Position numbers and translations under genes: made by a program. The notes beneath the pieces were generated by a model. That model ran no database searches. It saw only the letters and a program-made list of their open reading frames with translations, and was not told where the DNA came from. This document shows, piece after piece, positions 22,324 to 31,802 of a stretch of 64,000 nucleotides of DNA. Positions within the stretch are counted from its first letter, which is position 1; every line of letters begins with the position of its first letter. Source of the stretch: Neisseria weaveri (GTDB lineage: Bacteria > Pseudomonadota > Gammaproteobacteria > Burkholderiales > Neisseriaceae); NCBI RefSeq assembly GCF_900638685.1, contig NZ_LR134533.1, positions 1,116,001 to 1,180,000 of the forward strand. The letters are read 5' to 3'.

Positions 22324-22343
22324 CCCGATTCCTCCTCCGCCAA

Positions 22344-22370
22344 AGGCCGTCTGAAATTTTCAGACGGCCT
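22344..22370 (+). terminator. Inverted-DUS hairpin after bioC
   Basis: A near-continuous palindrome of two uptake sequences lies 20 bp after the bioC stop. Confidence 0.75.
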
Positions 22371-22434
22371 GATTATCGGCATTCTCCCTTTTAATTACAC
22401 AGCACGCCGCAAAAGAAGTCCGGCTTATTTGCGC

Positions 22435-22440
22435 TATAAT
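22435..22440 (+). promoter_or_regulatory. Possible -10 element of mnmE
   Basis: A perfect TATAAT lies 34 bp before the mnmE start. No good -35 is visible. Confidence 0.35.
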
Positions 22441-22474
22441 CGCCTTATTATTCATACTCTGATACGGATACCGC

Positions 22475-23842
22475 ATGTCTGCACCCAGCCCCACCATAGC
22501 CGCCATTGCCACCGCCCCCGGGCGCGGCGGTGTCGGCGTTGTCCGCATTTCCGGTAAAAACCTGCTGCCGTTGGCGCAGCAGATCAGCGGCGGTAAAACC
22601 CCCAAGCCGCGCGTTGCCCTTTACACCGACTTTTTGGATTCAGACGGCCAAGCCATCGACAACGGCCTGCTGCTCTATTTCTCCGCCCCCGCCAGCTTCA
22701 CCGGCGAAGACGTGATCGAACTGCAAGGCCACGGCGGGCCGGTGGTGATGGATATGCTGCTGCAACGCTGCCTGCAACTGGGCGCGCGCATGGCCGAGCC
22801 GGGCGAGTTTACCAAACGCGCTTTTCTCAACAACAAACTCGATTTGGCACAGGCCGAAAGCGTGGCCGACTTAATCGACGCTTCCAGCCGTTCCGCTGCC
22901 CGCATGGCCGTGCGCTCGCTCAAAGGTGCGTTTTCGCAGCACATTCACGCGCTGGTGGACGAATTGATTACCTTGCGGATGCTGGTGGAAGCCACGCTCG
23001 ATTTTCCCGAAGAAGACATCGATTTTCTCGAAGCCGCCGACGCACGCGGCAAGCTGGCGGAGCTGCAAGGCCGTCTGAAAACCGTGTTGGTCAGTGCCGA
23101 ACAAGGCGCGATTTTGCGCGAAGGCATGAACGTGGTGCTGGTGGGCGCACCCAACGTCGGCAAATCCAGCCTGCTTAATGCTTTGGCGGGCGACGACATC
23201 GCCATCGTTACCGACATCGCCGGCACCACCCGCGATACCGTGCGCGAACAAATCACCTTAGACGGTGTGCCCGTTCACATCATCGACACCGCCGGCCTGC
23301 GCGAAACTGACGACGTGGTAGAAAAAATCGGCATCGAACGCAGCCAAAAAGCCGTGCAGGAAGCCGATGTTGCATTGATTCTGATTGACCCGCGCGAAGG
23401 CATCAACGCCAAAACCCAAACCATTCTCGACAGCCTGCCCGAAAATCTGAAAAAAATCGAAATCCACAATAAAACCGACCTCACCGGCGAAACCGTAGAA
23501 ATGCTTTCAGACGGCCTGAACACTGCCAGCGGTGCCGATACTTTAATCAGGTTATCTGCCAAAACCGGCGAAGGCTTAGACTTGTTGAAACAGGCATTAT
23601 TGAAAGAAATCGGCTGGCAAGGCGAAAGCGAAAGCCTGTTCCTCGCCCGCAGCCGCCACCTCACCGCACTGCATGCCGCTGAAGCCGAATTGGAAAACGC
23701 CGCTCTGTGCGGCAACAACCAAATCGAGCTGCTGGCCGAACACCTGCGGCTGGCCCAAACCGCCTGCAACGAAATCACCGGAGAATTCACGGCGGACGAT
23801 TTGTTGGGCGTGATTTTTTCGAGATTCTGTATCGGTAAGTGA
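22475..23842 (+). CDS. mnmE: tRNA-5-carboxymethylaminomethyluridine modification GTPase MnmE
   Basis: MnmE works with MnmG to modify the wobble uridine of several tRNAs. The 455-residue protein has the N-terminal folate-binding domain ([20 protein letters not shown]), a G domain ([14 protein letters not shown] near 224, [20 protein letters not shown] near 272, NKTD near 338) and the invariant C-terminal FCIGK. Two DUS cores occur in frame inside the gene, near 22640 and 23507. Confidence 0.97.
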   Translation: MSAPSPTIAAIATAPGRGGVGVVRISGKNLLPLAQQISGGKTPKPRVALYTDFLDSDGQAIDNGLLLYFSAPASFTGEDVIELQGHGGPVVMDMLLQRCLQLGARMAEPGEFTKRAFLNNKLDLAQAESVADLIDASSRSAARMAVRSLKGAFSQHIHALVDELITLRMLVEATLDFPEEDIDFLEAADARGKLAELQGRLKTVLVSAEQGAILREGMNVVLVGAPNVGKSSLLNALAGDDIAIVTDIAGTTRDTVREQITLDGVPVHIIDTAGLRETDDVVEKIGIERSQKAVQEADVALILIDPREGINAKTQTILDSLPENLKKIEIHNKTDLTGETVEMLSDGLNTASGADTLIRLSAKTGEGLDLLKQALLKEIGWQGESESLFLARSRHLTALHAAEAELENAALCGNNQIELLAEHLRLAQTACNEITGEFTADDLLGVIFSRFCIGK

Positions 23843-23863
23843 GGCAGGATGATGAAGGGTTGG

Positions 23864-23890
23864 AGGCCGTCTGAACATTTCAGACGGCCT
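23864..23890 (+). terminator. Inverted-DUS hairpin after mnmE
   Basis: Two facing uptake sequences lie about 20 bp after the mnmE stop. Confidence 0.75.
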
Positions 23891-23987
23891 TTGTTTTCAG
23901 ATAGGCACATCTAAGAAAAACTACTCCATTCTACGAAGCAAACCGTGTTACACTTGCCCGTATATGTATCTACAAGGAGTATCTATC

Positions 23988-24212
23988 ATGGCTCAAGCGA
24001 CTCTTTTTAAAAGCAATCAAACCCAAGCCGTGCGTCTGCCTAAAGCCGTAGCTTTTCCCGATGATGTGAAAAAAGTGGAGGTGGTCGTATTGGGAAAATC
24101 GCGCCTGCTCACGCCCAGTGAAAACTTATGGGACGATTGGTTTGCACAATTGCCGCAAGCCGACTTTCCCGACCGCGAGCCTAGTTTTCAAGCCGAGCGG
24201 GAGAGTTTCTAA
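23988..24212 (+). CDS. vapB: VapB-type antitoxin
   Basis: The 74-residue protein begins MAQATLFKSNQTQAVRLPKA, the AbrB-like DNA-binding fold of VapB antitoxins, and ends with an acidic, aromatic toxin-binding tail (ENLWDDWFAQLPQADFPDRE). The start at 23988 is chosen for the AAGGAG 8 bp upstream. VapB would neutralise VapC and repress the operon. The toxin gene begins 2 bp after the stop. Confidence 0.92.
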   Translation: MAQATLFKSNQTQAVRLPKAVAFPDDVKKVEVVVLGKSRLLTPSENLWDDWFAQLPQADFPDREPSFQAERESF

Positions 24213-24214
24213 CC

Positions 24215-24616
24215 ATGCTTCGCTATATGCTTGATATCAATATCTGCATTTACACGATTAAAAACAATCCCGCAGCAGTGCGCGAAAAGTTCCAACAACA
24301 TCAGCATCATATGTGTATCAGCAGCATTGTGCTGACCGAGCTGCTGTATGGTGCTGAAAAATCAAGCAATCCGGCCAAATCTCTAGCCTTAATTGAAGGT
24401 ATGGCGGCACGATTGGAAGTATTGAATTTTGATGAAACTGCTGCTGCCCATGCTGCTGAAATCCGTGCTGATCTTGCCCGGAAAGGCACGCCAATCGGAC
24501 ACTATGATGTTCTGATTGCCGGCCATGCCCGCAGCCGCGGTTTGATATTGGTCAGCAATAATCTGCGGGAATTTGAGCGGGTAGCGGGGTTAAGGTTGGA
24601 GAACTGGGCAGTTTGA
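24215..24616 (+). CDS. vapC: VapC-type PIN-domain toxin ribonuclease
   Basis: The 133-residue PIN-domain protein has the expected acidic residues: D7 in MLDINICIY, E42 in LTELLYGAEKS and D98 in GHYDVLIAGHARS, plus the VSNNLREFERVAGL C-terminal motif. Most relatives read DTN where this has DIN, a change next to the metal-binding aspartate. VapC toxins cut tRNA or rRNA; the target here is unknown. All catalytic acids are intact, so the module appears functional. Confidence 0.92.
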   Translation: MLRYMLDINICIYTIKNNPAAVREKFQQHQHHMCISSIVLTELLYGAEKSSNPAKSLALIEGMAARLEVLNFDETAAAHAAEIRADLARKGTPIGHYDVLIAGHARSRGLILVSNNLREFERVAGLRLENWAV

Positions 24617-24971
24617 AAGCAGCCGTGTATATGAATCGATAAACGGGCGCAGCCTGTAATGATGTCGGATCCAAGAATCTGGCCTGTATGTATCTTGAAG
24701 GCCGTCTGAAAAAGTCTTTTCAGACGGCCTTGTTGTTGTAGCGTAGGTAAAGTATGCAGCGTGAGTCATGTATGCGGATCACGGATTAAGAGCTTCAGAC
24801 AACAGGTGCGTGCCGATGGTACACATCCTGCGTTTGCTTTTTGTGCTTAAGGCCGTCTGAAAGCAAACTCACCGAGCCTCGCTAACATCATTCCCCTGCT
24901 CGCTATTGGGCAAAGGCAGCGGCTTATGTTAATGTTATAGCCCTTTCCGTCAACCATCACACCGACACATC
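24617..24971. other. Intergenic region after vapBC
   Basis: This 355-bp region has no gene. It holds an inverted uptake-sequence hairpin (24698-24731) and a single uptake sequence near 24849. The benE start has no evident Shine-Dalgarno sequence. Confidence 0.5.
24698..24731 (+). terminator. Inverted-DUS hairpin after vapC
   Basis: A 15-bp perfect stem with a 4-base loop lies about 80 bp after vapC. Confidence 0.7.
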
Positions 24972-26141
24972 ATGCCCCGTTTTTCTGATTTTACTGCCGC
25001 CCACCTTTCCGCCGCGCTGGCGGCATTGCTGGTTTCTTACGGCAGCGCTGCGGTGATTATTTATCAGGCGGCGTTGGCTTTTGGTGCGTCGCAGAATCAG
25101 ATTGTTTCGTGGTTCACTTCTTTGAGCTTGATGTGCGGCATACTCACTATTGTTTTGAGTATCCGTTATAAAGCGCCGGTAATGATTGCGTGGTGTACGC
25201 CGGGCGCGGCGGTGTTGGCCGGTGTGTCGGGGATTCCGATGCAGGATGCGGTGGCCGGTTTTATCGCGGCGGCGGCGGCGATGTGGATGGTGTCGGCTAC
25301 GGGCTGGTTTGACCGTTTGGTCAGAATGATTCCGGCCTCGCTGGTGGCGGCGATGCTGGCGGGGATTTTGATTAATTTCGGCAGCAAGGTGTTTGGGGCG
25401 ATGGAGCATCAAACCGTGCTGGTGTTGATGATGTTGGCGGTGTATTTTTTGAGCAAAATCCGCTTGCCGCGTTACAGTATTTTGCTGATGTTGGTTACCG
25501 GTTTCGGCTATGCGGCTTGGGCGGGGTTGCTTGCTACCGACAAACTGGTGTGGCAAAACCCGGTGCTTGAATGGGTGTGGCCGGGCTGGCATGTGGGGCA
25601 CATTATCAGCGTGAGCGTACCGCTGTTTATCGCTTCGCTGGCCACGCAAAACGTGCCGGGTATGGCGGTGCTGCGTGCTTACGGATACCAAACGCCTGCC
25701 CGCCCGCTGGTGGAAAGCAGCGCTGCGGCCACGGTGTTCACCGCTCCTTTGGGCGCGTTTATGATCAATCTTGCGGCCATCAGCTCCGCCATCTGTATGG
25801 GCAGCGATGTCGATAAAAATCCCGACAAGCGTTATTTGTCTACCGTGCTTTTGGGCGTGCTTTATCTGCTGATTGCGGCGGCGGGCGGGATGACGGTAGC
25901 GCTGTTCAACGTGTTGCCGCCCGAATTGCTGGCGGCGCTGGCGGGCATTGCGATTTTCAGTACGCTGCAAGCCAATCTCAGCGGTGCGTGGCAAGACGAT
26001 ACTGCCCGTGAGGCGGCGTTGGTTACGCTGTTGGCTTCCGCTTCGGGGATGACGCTTTTCGGCATCGGCAGTGCATTTTGGGGCTTGGTGCTGGGCTTGG
26101 CGGTGTATCAGCTTCATAAGAGAACGCATTCCCGCGCTTAA
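24972..26141 (+). CDS. benE: Benzoate/H+ symporter BenE family transporter
   Basis: This 389-residue, highly hydrophobic inner-membrane protein belongs to the BenE family. It has the N-terminal ALLVSYGSAAVIIYQAALAF helix and IRYKAPVMIAWCTPGAAVLA near residues 56-75, a conserved signature, followed by AGFIAAAAAMWMVSATGWF. BenE proteins import benzoate in soil bacteria. No benzoate catabolic genes are near, so the natural substrate here is uncertain. Confidence 0.9.
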   Translation: MPRFSDFTAAHLSAALAALLVSYGSAAVIIYQAALAFGASQNQIVSWFTSLSLMCGILTIVLSIRYKAPVMIAWCTPGAAVLAGVSGIPMQDAVAGFIAAAAAMWMVSATGWFDRLVRMIPASLVAAMLAGILINFGSKVFGAMEHQTVLVLMMLAVYFLSKIRLPRYSILLMLVTGFGYAAWAGLLATDKLVWQNPVLEWVWPGWHVGHIISVSVPLFIASLATQNVPGMAVLRAYGYQTPARPLVESSAAATVFTAPLGAFMINLAAISSAICMGSDVDKNPDKRYLSTVLLGVLYLLIAAAGGMTVALFNVLPPELLAALAGIAIFSTLQANLSGAWQDDTAREAALVTLLASASGMTLFGIGSAFWGLVLGLAVYQLHKRTHSRA

Positions 26142-26160
26142 ACGGTGAAACATCGTTTTG

Positions 26161-26188
26161 AGGCCGTCTGAAAAAATTCAGACGGCCT
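26161..26188 (+). terminator. Inverted-DUS hairpin after benE
   Basis: Two facing uptake sequences are followed by a run of six T, 20 bp after the benE stop. Confidence 0.8.
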
Positions 26189-26351
26189 TTTTTATTACCC
26201 TGTTCAAGACAACGGGAACTAAGCATTTTCGGTTTTATCTTATTGAGATACAGATAATGTCTTAACATTTTCATGAAGTATTTTTGTAAATTAATTACAA
26301 ATTTTACATTCGATAGATTAAAATTCCGCCTCTTGGCAGCCTGATTTACGT

Positions 26352-26376
26352 TGAAAATACAAGCTGGAACTCCAGC
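26352..26376 (+). repeat. Small hairpin in the symporter leader
   Basis: A GCTGGA / TCCAGC hairpin sits about 10 bp ahead of the GAGAGG ribosome-binding stretch of the next gene. It could affect translation, but nothing shows that it does. It is not a glycine riboswitch. Confidence 0.35.
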
Positions 26377-26391
26377 GATGAGAGGAAAAAA

Positions 26392-27813
26392 ATGGTTGAT
26401 ACGATTCACAAACTCGTCAACGATATTAACGGCCCTTTGTGGCAATTATTGGTTTACCTTTTGTTGGGTGTAGGCCTGTTTTTTACATTCAGCACGGGTT
26501 TCGTACAATTCCGCCTGTTCGGCCGCAGTATCAAGGCGATGATGGGCGGCAGAAAATGCGATGATGCTTCACAAGGCATTACGCCGTTTCAAGCATTCGT
26601 AACCGGCTTGGCCAGCCGCGTGGGCGTCGGCAACGTTGCCGGCGTAGCGATTGCCGTTTCTGTCGGCGGTCCGGGCGCGGTGTTTTGGATGTGGCTGACG
26701 GCGCTGTTGGGCATGAGCTCCGCCTTTGCCGAATCTTCTTTGGCACAATTGTTCAAAATCCGCGACCCGCAAAGCGGCCAATTCCGCGGTGGCCCTGCAT
26801 ACTACATCACACAGGGCTTGAAACAGCATTGGCTGGGCATTTTGTTTGCCTTGAGCCTGATTTTGGCATTCGGTTTCGTATTTAATGCCGTTCAGGCCAA
26901 CTCCATCGTGGCTGCCACCCAAACCGCTTGGGGCTGGAAACCCGAAATAGTCGGCGTGGCTTTGGTCATCATGACGGCACCGATTATTTTCGGCGGTATC
27001 CGCCGCGTTTCCAAGCTGGCCGAAGGCATTGTGCCGATTATGGCCGTGCTGTATTTGCTGATGGCCATGTATGTTTTGCTGACCAACCTGTCTGCCGTAC
27101 CTGCGGTTTTCTCGCTGATTTTCCGCGAAGCGTTTAATTTTGAAGCGGCAGCGGGCGGTTTCTTCGGCGGTATGGCCGCACAAGCCATGATGTTGGGTAT
27201 CAAACGCGGCCTGTTCTCCAATGAGGCCGGTATGGGTTCTGCGCCGAATGCCGCCGCCGCCGCCGATGTCAAACACCCGGTTTCCCAAGGTATGATTCAA
27301 ATGCTGGGCGTGTTTGTCGATACAATGGTGGTGTGCTCGTGTACCGCATTTATCCTGTTGTTGTCGCATGTCAGCACCAATCCGGGCGAAATGACCGGCG
27401 TACAGCTGACCCAAGCCGCAATCGAAAGCCATGTCGGCTCTTGGGGCGCGGATTTCTTGGCCGTGTTACTGTTTATGCTGGCCTATTCTTCCATTATCGG
27501 CAACTACGCTTATGCCGAATCCAACGTACAGTTTATTAAAAACAGCCGCGTATCCTTAACCGTATTCCGCATGATTGTCTTGTGTTTCGTGTACTTCGGC
27601 TCGGTAACCAGCGTACCGGTAGTATGGGATATGGCCGACCTGTCTATGGGTATGATGGCCTTAATCAACCTGATCGCCATTCTGGCTCTGTCGCCGCTGG
27701 TGTTCGTGATGTTGAAAGACTACAAAGCCAAGCTGAAAATGGGACGCGATCCCGAATTCAAACTGTCCGAACATCCCGTATTGAAACGCCGCATCAAATC
27801 CGATATCTGGTAA
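26392..27813 (+). CDS. Alanine/glycine:sodium symporter (AGCS family)
   Basis: This 473-residue inner-membrane protein of the AGCS family imports alanine or glycine with sodium. Characteristic segments are GITPFQAFVTGLASRVGVGN near residue 63, GPGAVFWMWLTALLGMSSAF, RGGPAYYITQGL and GLFSNEAGMGSAPNAAAAAD near 277. A GAGAGG ribosome-binding site precedes the ATG. A strong intrinsic terminator follows. Confidence 0.94.
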   Translation: MVDTIHKLVNDINGPLWQLLVYLLLGVGLFFTFSTGFVQFRLFGRSIKAMMGGRKCDDASQGITPFQAFVTGLASRVGVGNVAGVAIAVSVGGPGAVFWMWLTALLGMSSAFAESSLAQLFKIRDPQSGQFRGGPAYYITQGLKQHWLGILFALSLILAFGFVFNAVQANSIVAATQTAWGWKPEIVGVALVIMTAPIIFGGIRRVSKLAEGIVPIMAVLYLLMAMYVLLTNLSAVPAVFSLIFREAFNFEAAAGGFFGGMAAQAMMLGIKRGLFSNEAGMGSAPNAAAAADVKHPVSQGMIQMLGVFVDTMVVCSCTAFILLLSHVSTNPGEMTGVQLTQAAIESHVGSWGADFLAVLLFMLAYSSIIGNYAYAESNVQFIKNSRVSLTVFRMIVLCFVYFGSVTSVPVVWDMADLSMGMMALINLIAILALSPLVFVMLKDYKAKLKMGRDPEFKLSEHPVLKRRIKSDIW

Positions 27814-27835
27814 TTTTCAGACGGCCTCAAAACCC

Positions 27836-27869
27836 AAAAACCGCTTTCACTAAAGAAAGCGGTTTTTTT
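27836..27869 (+). terminator. Intrinsic terminator after the symporter gene
   Basis: The hairpin AACCGCTTTC...GAAAGCGGTT is followed by a run of T. It is a classical intrinsic terminator that does not use uptake sequences, and it may work in both directions. Confidence 0.88.
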
Positions 27870-27914
27870 ATACGGCAATCGACACGGCAAACCCGGCGTA
27901 AATTTTCAGACGGC

Positions 27915-28715
27915 CTAAACCAAAATCTCCAAAATAAACTTACTGCCCGAATAAGCCAACATCAACACCACAAATGCAATAATCGTCCACACTGCCGCTT
28001 TTTTACCGCGCCATGAAATCATACTGCGCTTCAACAGCAGACTGCCGTAAATAAACCAAGACAAAATCCCGAAAACAGTTTTGTGCGTAAACGTCAGCGG
28101 CCTGCCGAAAATACTTTCCGCAAAAAACGTACCGCTGATTACCGAATACGTCAGCAGCAGGAAACCGAGCCACATACCCTGAAACATCAGCTTTTCCAAG
28201 CTCAACAAAGGCGGCAGAAACGATACGAACGGCGAAAACTTCCGCTTATGCAGCTCATGGTTCAACAACAAAATCAATACTGCAATCAGCGTTACAATCC
28301 CAAACAGACTGTACGACAGCAAAGACGAACCGATATGCAGCATAAACGGCCAATCGTGAATCTGATAGCCGGCAAACTTGCCCGGAAAAACCGCCCCCAG
28401 CAGCAAAGCCAAAGTAACACAAGGATACAGCAGCAGCTGCAAACCTCTCAAACAATAAAAAAAGCTGCCCGTCCAATACATCATCAGCATCAGCCACACA
28501 ATCACACTGACCGAATAACCGAAGCCCATCACCACCACTTTGTCCTGCAATACCGGCAACAACAACACCGCACCGTGCACCAACATAGCCGCCGCCAATA
28601 TCGACATTTCGACTTTCAACGGATACTCCTCACGGTTGCGCTTTTGATGGTACACCCACACAAATGCAGACAAACCCGCATAAACAAGCGTCAGACAAAT
28701 CAATATAATCGGCAT
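27915..28715 (-). CDS. CcsA/YpjD-family inner-membrane protein
   Basis: This 266-residue protein has about eight membrane helices and resembles the cytochrome c assembly (CcsA) fold of the YpjD type. The segment QIHDWPFMLHIGSSLLSYSL holds likely haem-ligand histidines. It is divergent from ffh, the same neighbourhood as ypjD and ffh in E. coli. The function is not established; a role in haem handling is inferred from the fold. Confidence 0.82.
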   Translation of the reverse strand: MPIILICLTLVYAGLSAFVWVYHQKRNREEYPLKVEMSILAAAMLVHGAVLLLPVLQDKVVVMGFGYSVSVIVWLMLMMYWTGSFFYCLRGLQLLLYPCVTLALLLGAVFPGKFAGYQIHDWPFMLHIGSSLLSYSLFGIVTLIAVLILLLNHELHKRKFSPFVSFLPPLLSLEKLMFQGMWLGFLLLTYSVISGTFFAESIFGRPLTFTHKTVFGILSWFIYGSLLLKRSMISWRGKKAAVWTIIAFVVLMLAYSGSKFILEILV

Positions 28716-28827
28716 AACAAACTTTCTTCGGCCTGCATATTCATAAAGGCACGCGTAGTGTAAAATAAGCCAATTTTATCAAAGAACCCCACTGTCGGGG
28801 GAGCTATTCTCATTATCAAGGAACCGT

Positions 28828-30198
28828 ATGTTAGATAACTTAACCAACCGTTTCAGCAATGTTTTTAAAAACATTCGCGGCCAATCTAAATTAACGGAAG
28901 ACAATATCAAAGACGCCCTGCGCGAAGTCCGCCTGGCTCTGCTGGAAGCCGACGTCGCCCTGCCGGTTGTCAAAGAATTCATCAATAACGTCAAAGAAAA
29001 AGCCCTGGGTCACGAAATTGCCGACAGCCTGACCCCCGACCAAGCCTTTATCGGCGTAGTCAACGAAGCACTGGTCGAATTGATGGGCAAAGAAAACAGC
29101 ACCCTCAATCTCGCCGTCAGCCCGCCAGCCGTTATCCTGATGGCCGGTCTGCAAGGTGCCGGTAAAACCACCACCGTCGGCAAACTGGCGCGTCTGCTCA
29201 AAAACGAACACAAGAAAAAAATCCTTGCCGTTTCCGCCGACGTTTACCGCCCCGCCGCCATTGAACAGCTAAAACTGCTGACAGAACAAGTCGGTGTCGA
29301 CTTTTTCCCGTCCGACACCAGCCAAAAACCCGTTGAGATTGCCCGTGCCGCCATCGATTACGCCAAAAAACACTTCTACGACGTATTGATGGTCGATACC
29401 GCAGGCCGCCTGGCCATCGACGAAGAAATGATGGAAGAAATCAAGGCTCTGCATGCCGCCACCAACCCCATCGAAACCCTGTTTGTGGTAGACGCCATGC
29501 TCGGCCAAGATGCCGTCAACACCGCCAAAGCTTTCAACGAAGCCCTGCCGCTGACCGGTGTGATTCTCACCAAAATGGACGGCGACTCTCGCGGCGGTGC
29601 GGCTTTATCCGTGCGCCAAGTAACCGGCAAACCGATTAAATTTATCGGTATCGGCGAAAAAGTAACCGGCCTCGAACCTTTCCACCCGGACCGTATCGCC
29701 AGCCGCATTTTGGGCATGGGCGACGTGCTCAGCCTGATCGAAGACGTTCAAAAAGGCATCGACGAAGAAGTTGCCGCCAAAATGGCGAAAAAGCTGCACA
29801 AAGGCAAAGGCTTCGATCTCAACGACTTCAAAGAACAAATCCAACAAATGCGCAATATGGGCGGTTTGGAAAACCTGATGTCGAAAATGCCCGGCGAATT
29901 GGGGCAGCTTTCCAAACAAATTCCCGAAGGCTCGGCCGAAAAAGCAATGGGCCACGTTGAAGCCATCATCAATTCCATGACCCCGAAAGAACGCGCCAAT
30001 CCTGCACTGATTAAAGCCAGCCGCAAACGCCGCATTGCCGCCGGCTCCGGCACATCGGTTCAGGAAGTGAACAAAATGCTCAAACAGTTCGAACAATCCC
30101 AACAAATGATGAAAATGTTCAGCGGCAAAGGCTTGGGTAAGCTGATGAAGCTCGCAAAAGGCATGAAGGGAATGAAAGGCATGTTCCCGGGGATGTAA
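28828..30198 (+). CDS. ffh: Signal recognition particle protein Ffh
   Basis: Ffh binds 4.5S RNA and signal sequences and, with FtsY, delivers nascent proteins to the inner membrane. The 456-residue protein has the N domain (MLDNLTNRFSNVFKNIRGQS), the G domain (GLQGAGKTTTVGKLA near 109, DTAGRLAIDEEMMEEI near 190, TKMDGDSRGGAALSV near 249) and a methionine-rich M domain ending in KGMKGMKGMFPGM. An AAGGAACC ribosome-binding site precedes the ATG. Confidence 0.97.
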   Translation: MLDNLTNRFSNVFKNIRGQSKLTEDNIKDALREVRLALLEADVALPVVKEFINNVKEKALGHEIADSLTPDQAFIGVVNEALVELMGKENSTLNLAVSPPAVILMAGLQGAGKTTTVGKLARLLKNEHKKKILAVSADVYRPAAIEQLKLLTEQVGVDFFPSDTSQKPVEIARAAIDYAKKHFYDVLMVDTAGRLAIDEEMMEEIKALHAATNPIETLFVVDAMLGQDAVNTAKAFNEALPLTGVILTKMDGDSRGGAALSVRQVTGKPIKFIGIGEKVTGLEPFHPDRIASRILGMGDVLSLIEDVQKGIDEEVAAKMAKKLHKGKGFDLNDFKEQIQQMRNMGGLENLMSKMPGELGQLSKQIPEGSAEKAMGHVEAIINSMTPKERANPALIKASRKRRIAAGSGTSVQEVNKMLKQFEQSQQMMKMFSGKGLGKLMKLAKGMKGMKGMFPGM

Positions 30199-30228
30199 GC
30201 GTTTTGAGTGCTTAAAAGCGAGAGAACG

Positions 30229-30254
30229 AGGCCGTCTGAAAATTCAGACGGCCT
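30229..30254 (+). terminator. Inverted-DUS hairpin after ffh
   Basis: A perfect palindrome of two uptake sequences lies about 30 bp after the ffh stop. Confidence 0.75.
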
Positions 30255-30322
30255 TTATATTATAAAGAATATAGATAGTTATAAATTTCGTTACTAGTTA
30301 AGTAATAAGTTAGACATATAGG

Positions 30323-30835
30323 TCAATAACGTCGACGTCCTATAAACTTGCGACTTAAAACTTTCATATCCGATAAGCGAATCTGATTCATATACACCTT
30401 ACTCGCACAACAGTTAGGATCATTGTTTGCAAATTCATTATTCGTGAAAGTCCATATACCATTATTAACTTTCATACCTTCTGTATTAATGAATCTAGTG
30501 TTAATATTTAGATTTTCTAATAAACTAGAGTCAACAATACGAAGTTCACCATTAATATATTCCAATTTTGCAAGATGGCTTATATATGTTCCACTCCCCC
30601 CACTACAAGGTTGCCCGCCATATTCTTTATAATGCGGATCATACGTACCACTAGTACCATAAAGAACATATGTATTTCCACCTGATCGAATAATACGAGC
30701 CTCTTCCTTATCAATACCGCAATATTCTGATGGAGTTCTTTCAATTATACGTAGAATTTCTGCCCTACTTTCTGCATATAAAGGAGCAGAAAAAGCCGAT
30801 AACATAGCTACCAAAGTAAATACTGTTTTTTTCAT
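30323..30835 (-). CDS. Hypothetical secreted protein in an AT-rich patch
   Basis: I do not recognise a family. The 170-residue product starts with a signal peptide (MKKTVFTLVAMLSAFSAPLY, cleaved after YAE). The mature part has four cysteines (CGIDKEEA, QPCSGGSG and an adjacent CC pair) and is rich in N, Y, S and G. Codon use is strongly AT-rich compared with the flanking ffh and metE, which suggests a separate origin or weak selection. An AAGGAT-like site lies upstream of the ATG. Confidence 0.75.
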   Translation of the reverse strand: MKKTVFTLVAMLSAFSAPLYAESRAEILRIIERTPSEYCGIDKEEARIIRSGGNTYVLYGTSGTYDPHYKEYGGQPCSGGSGTYISHLAKLEYINGELRIVDSSLLENLNINTRFINTEGMKVNNGIWTFTNNEFANNDPNCCASKVYMNQIRLSDMKVLSRKFIGRRRY

Positions 30836-30899
30836 TAAGTATCCTTGAGTAATTAAAATATTTTTTAGGAAGATAACAAAATTTATAAATTAATAAACA

Positions 30900-30929
30900 A
30901 GCCCGTCTGAAAAAGTTTTCAGACGGACT
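30900..30929 (-). terminator. Imperfect inverted-DUS hairpin
   Basis: A variant pair (GCCCGTCTGAA facing TTCAGACGGAC) with one mismatch lies 38 bp after the SH3-domain lipoprotein gene on the minus strand. Confidence 0.6.
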
Positions 30930-30966
30930 TTTTCGAATTCAATAGCATTTACATTACTTATTAATA

Positions 30967-31554
30967 TTAATAAATGCCTTCTTCTCCACTTTGGGGAGCT
31001 TTACCTCTTTGTAAAAAAGCATTATTGACATAACCAGTCATACCATTAACTTGTACTTTTACCCAACATCCTTTAGGTGTACAAGCATTGGTCTCGCCTA
31101 CCACCATTACTTGATCGCCATCACTTAGCTCAGTAATGCTTACTGCATCTTTAGTTGGCGCCCCCCTCAGGTTTAACCTGCCTATGCCCGATTCTGAAAT
31201 AACAAAAGCTGGATACCGAGCCAATTTTTCAGAAACTTTCGGTTTACTCACTTTTACTTCAGCAGCTTTTGCTTCGGCTTGAAGCTTCTTTTGTTCATTT
31301 TCTAACATTTGTTTGTACTCAATCTCTTCTTGAGCTGCTTGATAAGCTTCTTCTCGAGCTGCCTCAATTTGACGAGCTTGCTCTTCCGCCATTTCTTTTG
31401 CATTCCGCTCAGCCTCACGCTGCTGCTGCTGAGCTAACTGCTCTTTCAACATTGCTAATTCTTTTTTGGTATCATCATTTTCAGGTTTACATCCTGCAAG
31501 AAAAACTAAACCAAAAAATAAAGCAACAGATATCTGTTTTAAATTTCTAGTCAT
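30967..31554 (-). CDS. SH3-domain lipoprotein with coiled coil
   Basis: Starting at the ATG at 31554, which has AAGGAT 8 bp upstream, the product is 195 residues. It has a lipoprotein signal peptide with lipobox FLAGC, a long alanine/glutamate/glutamine-rich coiled coil (about residues 30-100), and a C-terminal bacterial SH3 domain (GRLNLRGAPTKDAVSITELS, then GCWVKVQVNGMTGYVNNAFL). Such proteins often bind peptidoglycan peptides. An in-frame start 19 codons upstream lacks a ribosome-binding site. The specific role is unknown. Confidence 0.82.
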   Translation of the reverse strand: MTRNLKQISVALFFGLVFLAGCKPENDDTKKELAMLKEQLAQQQQREAERNAKEMAEEQARQIEAAREEAYQAAQEEIEYKQMLENEQKKLQAEAKAAEVKVSKPKVSEKLARYPAFVISESGIGRLNLRGAPTKDAVSITELSDGDQVMVVGETNACTPKGCWVKVQVNGMTGYVNNAFLQRGKAPQSGEEGIY

Positions 31555-31746
31555 AATATTTATCCTTACATAAACATAAAAATATAAAATTAGCGTATTA
31601 AAAATATCCAATCGCGTGTGAATTATATCTATCCTTAAACTATCTTTACAATACAGATAATTGGTTATTTATACCAATGACTGGTTATATGTTGCAAATA
31701 ATTAAATTAAGAAGCGAGATATATGACAATTTCTTAAAAAATAAAA

Positions 31747-31776
31747 AGGCCGTCTGAAAACTTTTTCAGACGGCCT
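31747..31776 (-). terminator. Inverted-DUS hairpin after metE
   Basis: Two facing uptake sequences with an intervening ACTT lie 27 bp after the metE stop on the minus strand. Confidence 0.75.
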
Positions 31777-31802
31777 CACTTCTCTATTTCACAGACTTGG
31801 CT

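Noticed and set aside
24957..26153. 398-codon minus-strand frame opposite benE
   Set aside because: It is Arg/His/Gln-rich with no fold signature, the typical antisense shadow of a GC-rich membrane protein gene.
26200..26391. Possible glycine riboswitch upstream of the alanine/glycine symporter
   Set aside because: The conserved glycine aptamer cores are absent; only a small GCTGGA/TCCAGC hairpin is present.
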